A DNA stretch of 6,972 nucleotides, taken from the NCBI GenBank assembly GCA_046733275.1, contig JBKPOW010000244.1, positions 1-6,972 on the forward strand, in the 5' to 3' direction. Each line of letters opens with the position of its first letter. Within the stretch, counting starts at the first letter, position 1. The DNA is from VRUE01 sp046733275. Its GTDB lineage: Bacteria; Actinomycetota; Thermoleophilia; Solirubrobacterales; 70-9. Of this stretch, positions 4,204-6,972 are shown piece by piece. The translations under genes and the position numbers were made by a program. The notes below the pieces were generated by a model. It did no database searches. It saw only the letters and a list, made by a program, of their open reading frames with translations, and was not told the origin of the DNA.

Positions 4204-6972
4204 GACGGGCTCGCGCCGCTTGCGGGCCGCGCGCTTCGGCTTCGCCGGCCTGGCCGGCTCGACCAGCTCGGCGAGGAAGCTGCCGGTGTGCGAGTGCTCG
4301 ACCGCGGCGACCTCCTCCGGGGTGCCCGAGGCGATCAGCTCGCCGCCCTCCTCGCCCCCTTCGGGGCCGAGGTCGATCAGCCGGTCGGCGGTCTTGATCA
4401 CGTCGAGGTTGTGCTCGATCACGACCACGGTGTTGCCGGCGTCGACCAGGCGCCCGAGCACGTCGAGCAGGCGCTGCACGTCAGCGAAGTGCAGGCCCGT
4501 CGTCGGCTCGTCGAGGATGTAGAGGGTGTCGCCGGTGGCGACTTTGGAGAGCTCGGTCGCCAGCTTCACCCGCTGCGCCTCGCCACCGGAGAGCGTCGTC
4601 GCCGGCTGGCCGAGGCGGATGTAGTCGAGGCCGACGTCGTGCAGGGTGCGCAGCCGGCGGGCGATCTTGGGGACGTTCTCGAAGAACCCGACCGCCTCTT
4701 CGACCGACATCTCGAGCACGTCGGCGATGCTCTTGCCCTTGAAGCGGACCTCGAGCGTCTCGCGGTTGTAGCGCTTGCCGTGGCACTGCTCGCAGGGCAC
4801 GTAGACGTCGGGCAGGAAGTGCATCTCGATCTTGATCTGGCCGTCGCCCGTGCAGACCTCGCAGCGGCCGCCCTTGACGTTGAAGCTGAAGCGCCCCGGC
4901 TTGTAGCCGCGCGCCCGCGCCTCCTGGGTCTGGGCGAAGAGCTGGCGGATGTGATCGAAGATCTTCGTGTAGGTGGCCGGATTGGAGCGCGGCGTGCGTC
5001 CGATCGGCGACTGGTCGATGTTGATGATCTTGTCGATCTGGCTGAGCCCGTCGACGCCGTCGTGGGCGCCGGGGCGTAGCTTCGCCTGGTGCAGCCGGTT
5101 GGCGACTGCGTGGTGCAGGGTCTCGTTGATCAGCGTTGACTTGCCCGAGCCGGAGACGCCGGTGACGCAGCAGAAGACGCCGAGCGGGATCGCCACGTCG
5201 ATCTGCTTCAGGTTGTGTTCGCGGGCGCCGCGGACGACCAGCGCGCCGCTCGGCCGGCGGCGCTCGGCGGGAACCTCGATCATCCTCTTGCCGGAGAGGT
5301 ACTGGCCGGTGAGCGAGGCCGGGTCCTTGGCGACTTCGGCGGGCGTCCCGGCGGCGATCACATGGCCGCCGTGCTCGCCGGCGCCGGGGCCGAGGTCGAC
5401 GAGGTGGTCGGCGGCGCGCATCGTGCCCTCGTCGTGCTCGACCACGATCACCGTGTTGCCGAGGTCGCGCAAGCGATCGAGGGTGGCGATCAGCTTCTCG
5501 TTGTCGCGCTGGTGGAGGCCGATCGAGGGCTCGTCGAGCACGTACATCACGCCGACCAGGCTGGAGCCGATCTGCGTCGCCAGGCGGATCCGCTGCGCCT
5601 CGCCGCCGGAGAGCGAGCGGGCCGAGCGCGCCAGCGAGAGGTAGCCGATGCCGACGTTCTCGAGGAAGGCGAGCCGTTCGGAGATCTCGCGCACGATCAG
5701 GCGGGCGATCGCCCGCTCGGTCTCGGTCAGCTCGAGCGAGCGGATCCACTCGCTTGCGGCGCGCGCCGAGAGCTCGGTGTACTCGGCGATGCTGAGCCCG
5801 CCGACGGTGACCGAGAGGCTCTCCGGCCGCAGCCGCGCCCCCCTGCAATCGGGGCAGGGCTGCTCGGCCATGTAGCCCTCGATCCGCTCGCGGTTGGTCT
5901 CCGAGTCGGTCTCCTCGTAGCGGCGCTGCAGCTGGTTGACGATCCCCTCGAAGCGCACCTTGTAGGAGCGGCGGCGGCCGAAGCGGTTGGTGTAGGTGAC
6001 CTGGTGGCGCTCGCCGCCGGTGCCGTAGAGGAAGACCTCTTTCTCGGACTTCTTCAGCTTCGACCAGGGCTTGTCGGCGTCGATCCCGTAGTCCTCGGCG
6101 ACCGCCGCGATCAGCCGCCGCCAGTAGGCAGTGACGCCGCGGTTCCAGGGCTGCAGCGCCCCCTCGCCCAGCGAGAGGGTCGGGTCGGGGACGACCAGCT
6201 CGGGGTCGATCACCCGCTGGAAGCCGAGCCCATGGCAGCGCTCGCAGGCGCCGTGCGGGGAGTTGAAGGAGAAGATGCGCGGCTCGAGCTCGGGGATCGA
6301 GGTGCCGCACTGCAGGCAGGCGAACTGCTCCGAGAAGAGCATCGTCTCGCCCTCGACGATCTCGACCTGGACCAGCCCCGCCGCCAGCCCGGCGGCGGCC
6401 TCGACCGACTCGGAGAGGCGGCGGCGCAGGTCGGGTTTCATCACCAGCCGGTCGACGACCACGGCGACGTCGTGTTTGTACTTCTTGTCGAGCACGATCT
6501 CCTCGTCGAGGCGGCGCAGCTCGCCGTCGATCTCGACCCGCGAGTAGCCCTCCAGCCGCATCTGGTCGAGCAACTTGCCGTACTCGCCTTTGCGCCCGCG
6601 CACGACCGGCGCCATCACCATGAATTTCGTCCCCTCCTCGAGGGTCATCAGCCGGTCGACGATCTGCTCCTGGGTCTGCCCGGTGATCTCCTCGCCGCAC
6701 TCGGGGCAGTGCGGCACGCCGATCCGCGCCCAGAGCAGACGCAGGTAGTCGTAGATCTCGGTCACCGTCCCCACGGTCGAGCGCGGGTTGCGCGAGGTCG
6801 TCTTCTGGTCGATCGAGATCGCCGGCGAGAGCCCCTCGATCGAGTCGACGTCGGGCTTCTCCATCAGGCCGAGGAACTGGCGCGCGTAGGCGGAGAGCGA
6901 CTCGACGTAGCGCCGCTGCCCCTCGGCGTAGATCGTGTCGAAGGCGAGGCTCGACTTGCCCGAGCCCGAGAG
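4195..6972 (-). CDS. uvrA: UvrA, excinuclease ABC subunit A (5' end outside window)
   Basis: DNA-damage recognition ATPase of nucleotide excision repair; a UvrA dimer loads UvrB onto lesions. The open frame runs to the window edge, so 925 residues are visible; about 31 N-terminal residues appear to be missing by comparison with typical UvrA. Numbering from the first visible codon, residues 2-8 (SGSGKSS) are the rest of the first Walker A, followed by LAFDTIYAEGQRRYVESLSAYARQF as in UvrA generally. The first ABC signature LSGGEAQR is at 454-461 and is followed by YVLDEPSIGLH. The second half has Walker A GVSGSGKST (605-613), signature LSGGEAQR (794-801) and YILDEPTTGLH. Paired cysteines fit the zinc modules: CPEC, CLQC...CERC, CPDC, and CEVC...CEQC in the second half. 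The internal ATG at 6864 is not the start, because conserved sequence continues upstream of it. The C-terminus ends in a Lys/Arg/Pro-rich tail (RPAKPKRAARKRREPVAA) after the last conserved segment. The gene is complete in all visible motifs and co-directional with the importer genes. Confidence 0.97.
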   Translation of the reverse strand, partial: LSGSGKSSLAFDTIYAEGQRRYVESLSAYARQFLGLMEKPDVDSIEGLSPAISIDQKTTSRNPRSTVGTVTEIYDYLRLLWARIGVPHCPECGEEITGQTQEQIVDRLMTLEEGTKFMVMAPVVRGRKGEYGKLLDQMRLEGYSRVEIDGELRRLDEEIVLDKKYKHDVAVVVDRLVMKPDLRRRLSESVEAAAGLAAGLVQVEIVEGETMLFSEQFACLQCGTSIPELEPRIFSFNSPHGACERCHGLGFQRVIDPELVVPDPTLSLGEGALQPWNRGVTAYWRRLIAAVAEDYGIDADKPWSKLKKSEKEVFLYGTGGERHQVTYTNRFGRRRSYKVRFEGIVNQLQRRYEETDSETNRERIEGYMAEQPCPDCRGARLRPESLSVTVGGLSIAEYTELSARAASEWIRSLELTETERAIARLIVREISERLAFLENVGIGYLSLARSARSLSGGEAQRIRLATQIGSSLVGVMYVLDEPSIGLHQRDNEKLIATLDRLRDLGNTVIVVEHDEGTMRAADHLVDLGPGAGEHGGHVIAAGTPAEVAKDPASLTGQYLSGKRMIEVPAERRRPSGALVVRGAREHNLKQIDVAIPLGVFCCVTGVSGSGKSTLINETLHHAVANRLHQAKLRPGAHDGVDGLSQIDKIINIDQSPIGRTPRSNPATYTKIFDHIRQLFAQTQEARARGYKPGRFSFNVKGGRCEVCTGDGQIKIEMHFLPDVYVPCEQCHGKRYNRETLEVRFKGKSIADVLEMSVEEAVGFFENVPKIARRLRTLHDVGLDYIRLGQPATTLSGGEAQRVKLATELSKVATGDTLYILDEPTTGLHFADVQRLLDVLGRLVDAGNTVVVIEHNLDVIKTADRLIDLGPEGGEEGGELIASGTPEEVAAVEHSHTGSFLAELVEPARPAKPKRAARKRREPVAA

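Noticed and set aside
4481..6700. Minus-strand 739-codon frame within uvrA
   Set aside because: It is the uvrA sequence read in another frame, giving an Arg/Ala/Pro-rich product without domains; the uvrA frame itself contains all ABC and zinc motifs.

Overview
This is a GC-rich window (roughly two-thirds or more G+C by eye) that is almost entirely coding. Five genes fill it with very short gaps. The style suggests a high-GC actinobacterium. The lipoprotein leader ends in VAGC and is followed by an Asp/Gly-rich linker, the start codons include GTG, and the genes favour GC-ending codons. The class Thermoleophilia (Solirubrobacterales-like) is my best guess, but this is inference from style only.

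Layout: a ROK-family sugar kinase gene (45-1007) lies alone on the plus strand. Everything else is on the minus strand. Read in the direction of transcription, from right to left, the order is: uvrA (6972 to 4195; its 5' end lies outside the window), a 68-base gap, a XylF-like sugar-binding lipoprotein (4126 to 3017), a single-domain ABC ATPase (3003 to 2227) and a XylH-like permease (2227 to 1004). The permease gene and the kinase gene meet tail to tail and overlap by four bases.

How the genes work together: the three xyl-like genes encode a complete ABC importer of the CUT2 (ribose/xylose) class. The lipoprotein captures a monosaccharide outside the membrane, two permease copies form the channel, and two copies of the ATPase are expected to drive it. 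The substrate is most likely D-xylose or a similar sugar, because positions that I recall as sugar contacts in E. coli XylF are kept. The ROK kinase could phosphorylate an imported hexose. However, it is transcribed toward the importer and is not part of its operon, so that link is only proximity. UvrA is the damage-recognition ATPase of nucleotide excision repair and has no evident functional link to sugar uptake.

I found no mobile element, CRISPR array, RNA gene or novel system. The points worth a second look are modest: markedly different Lys/Glu codon choice in the binding-protein gene, the single-domain ATPase in a XylFGH-type set, tight stop/start and tail-to-tail overlaps, and a palindrome spanning the uvrA stop codon.
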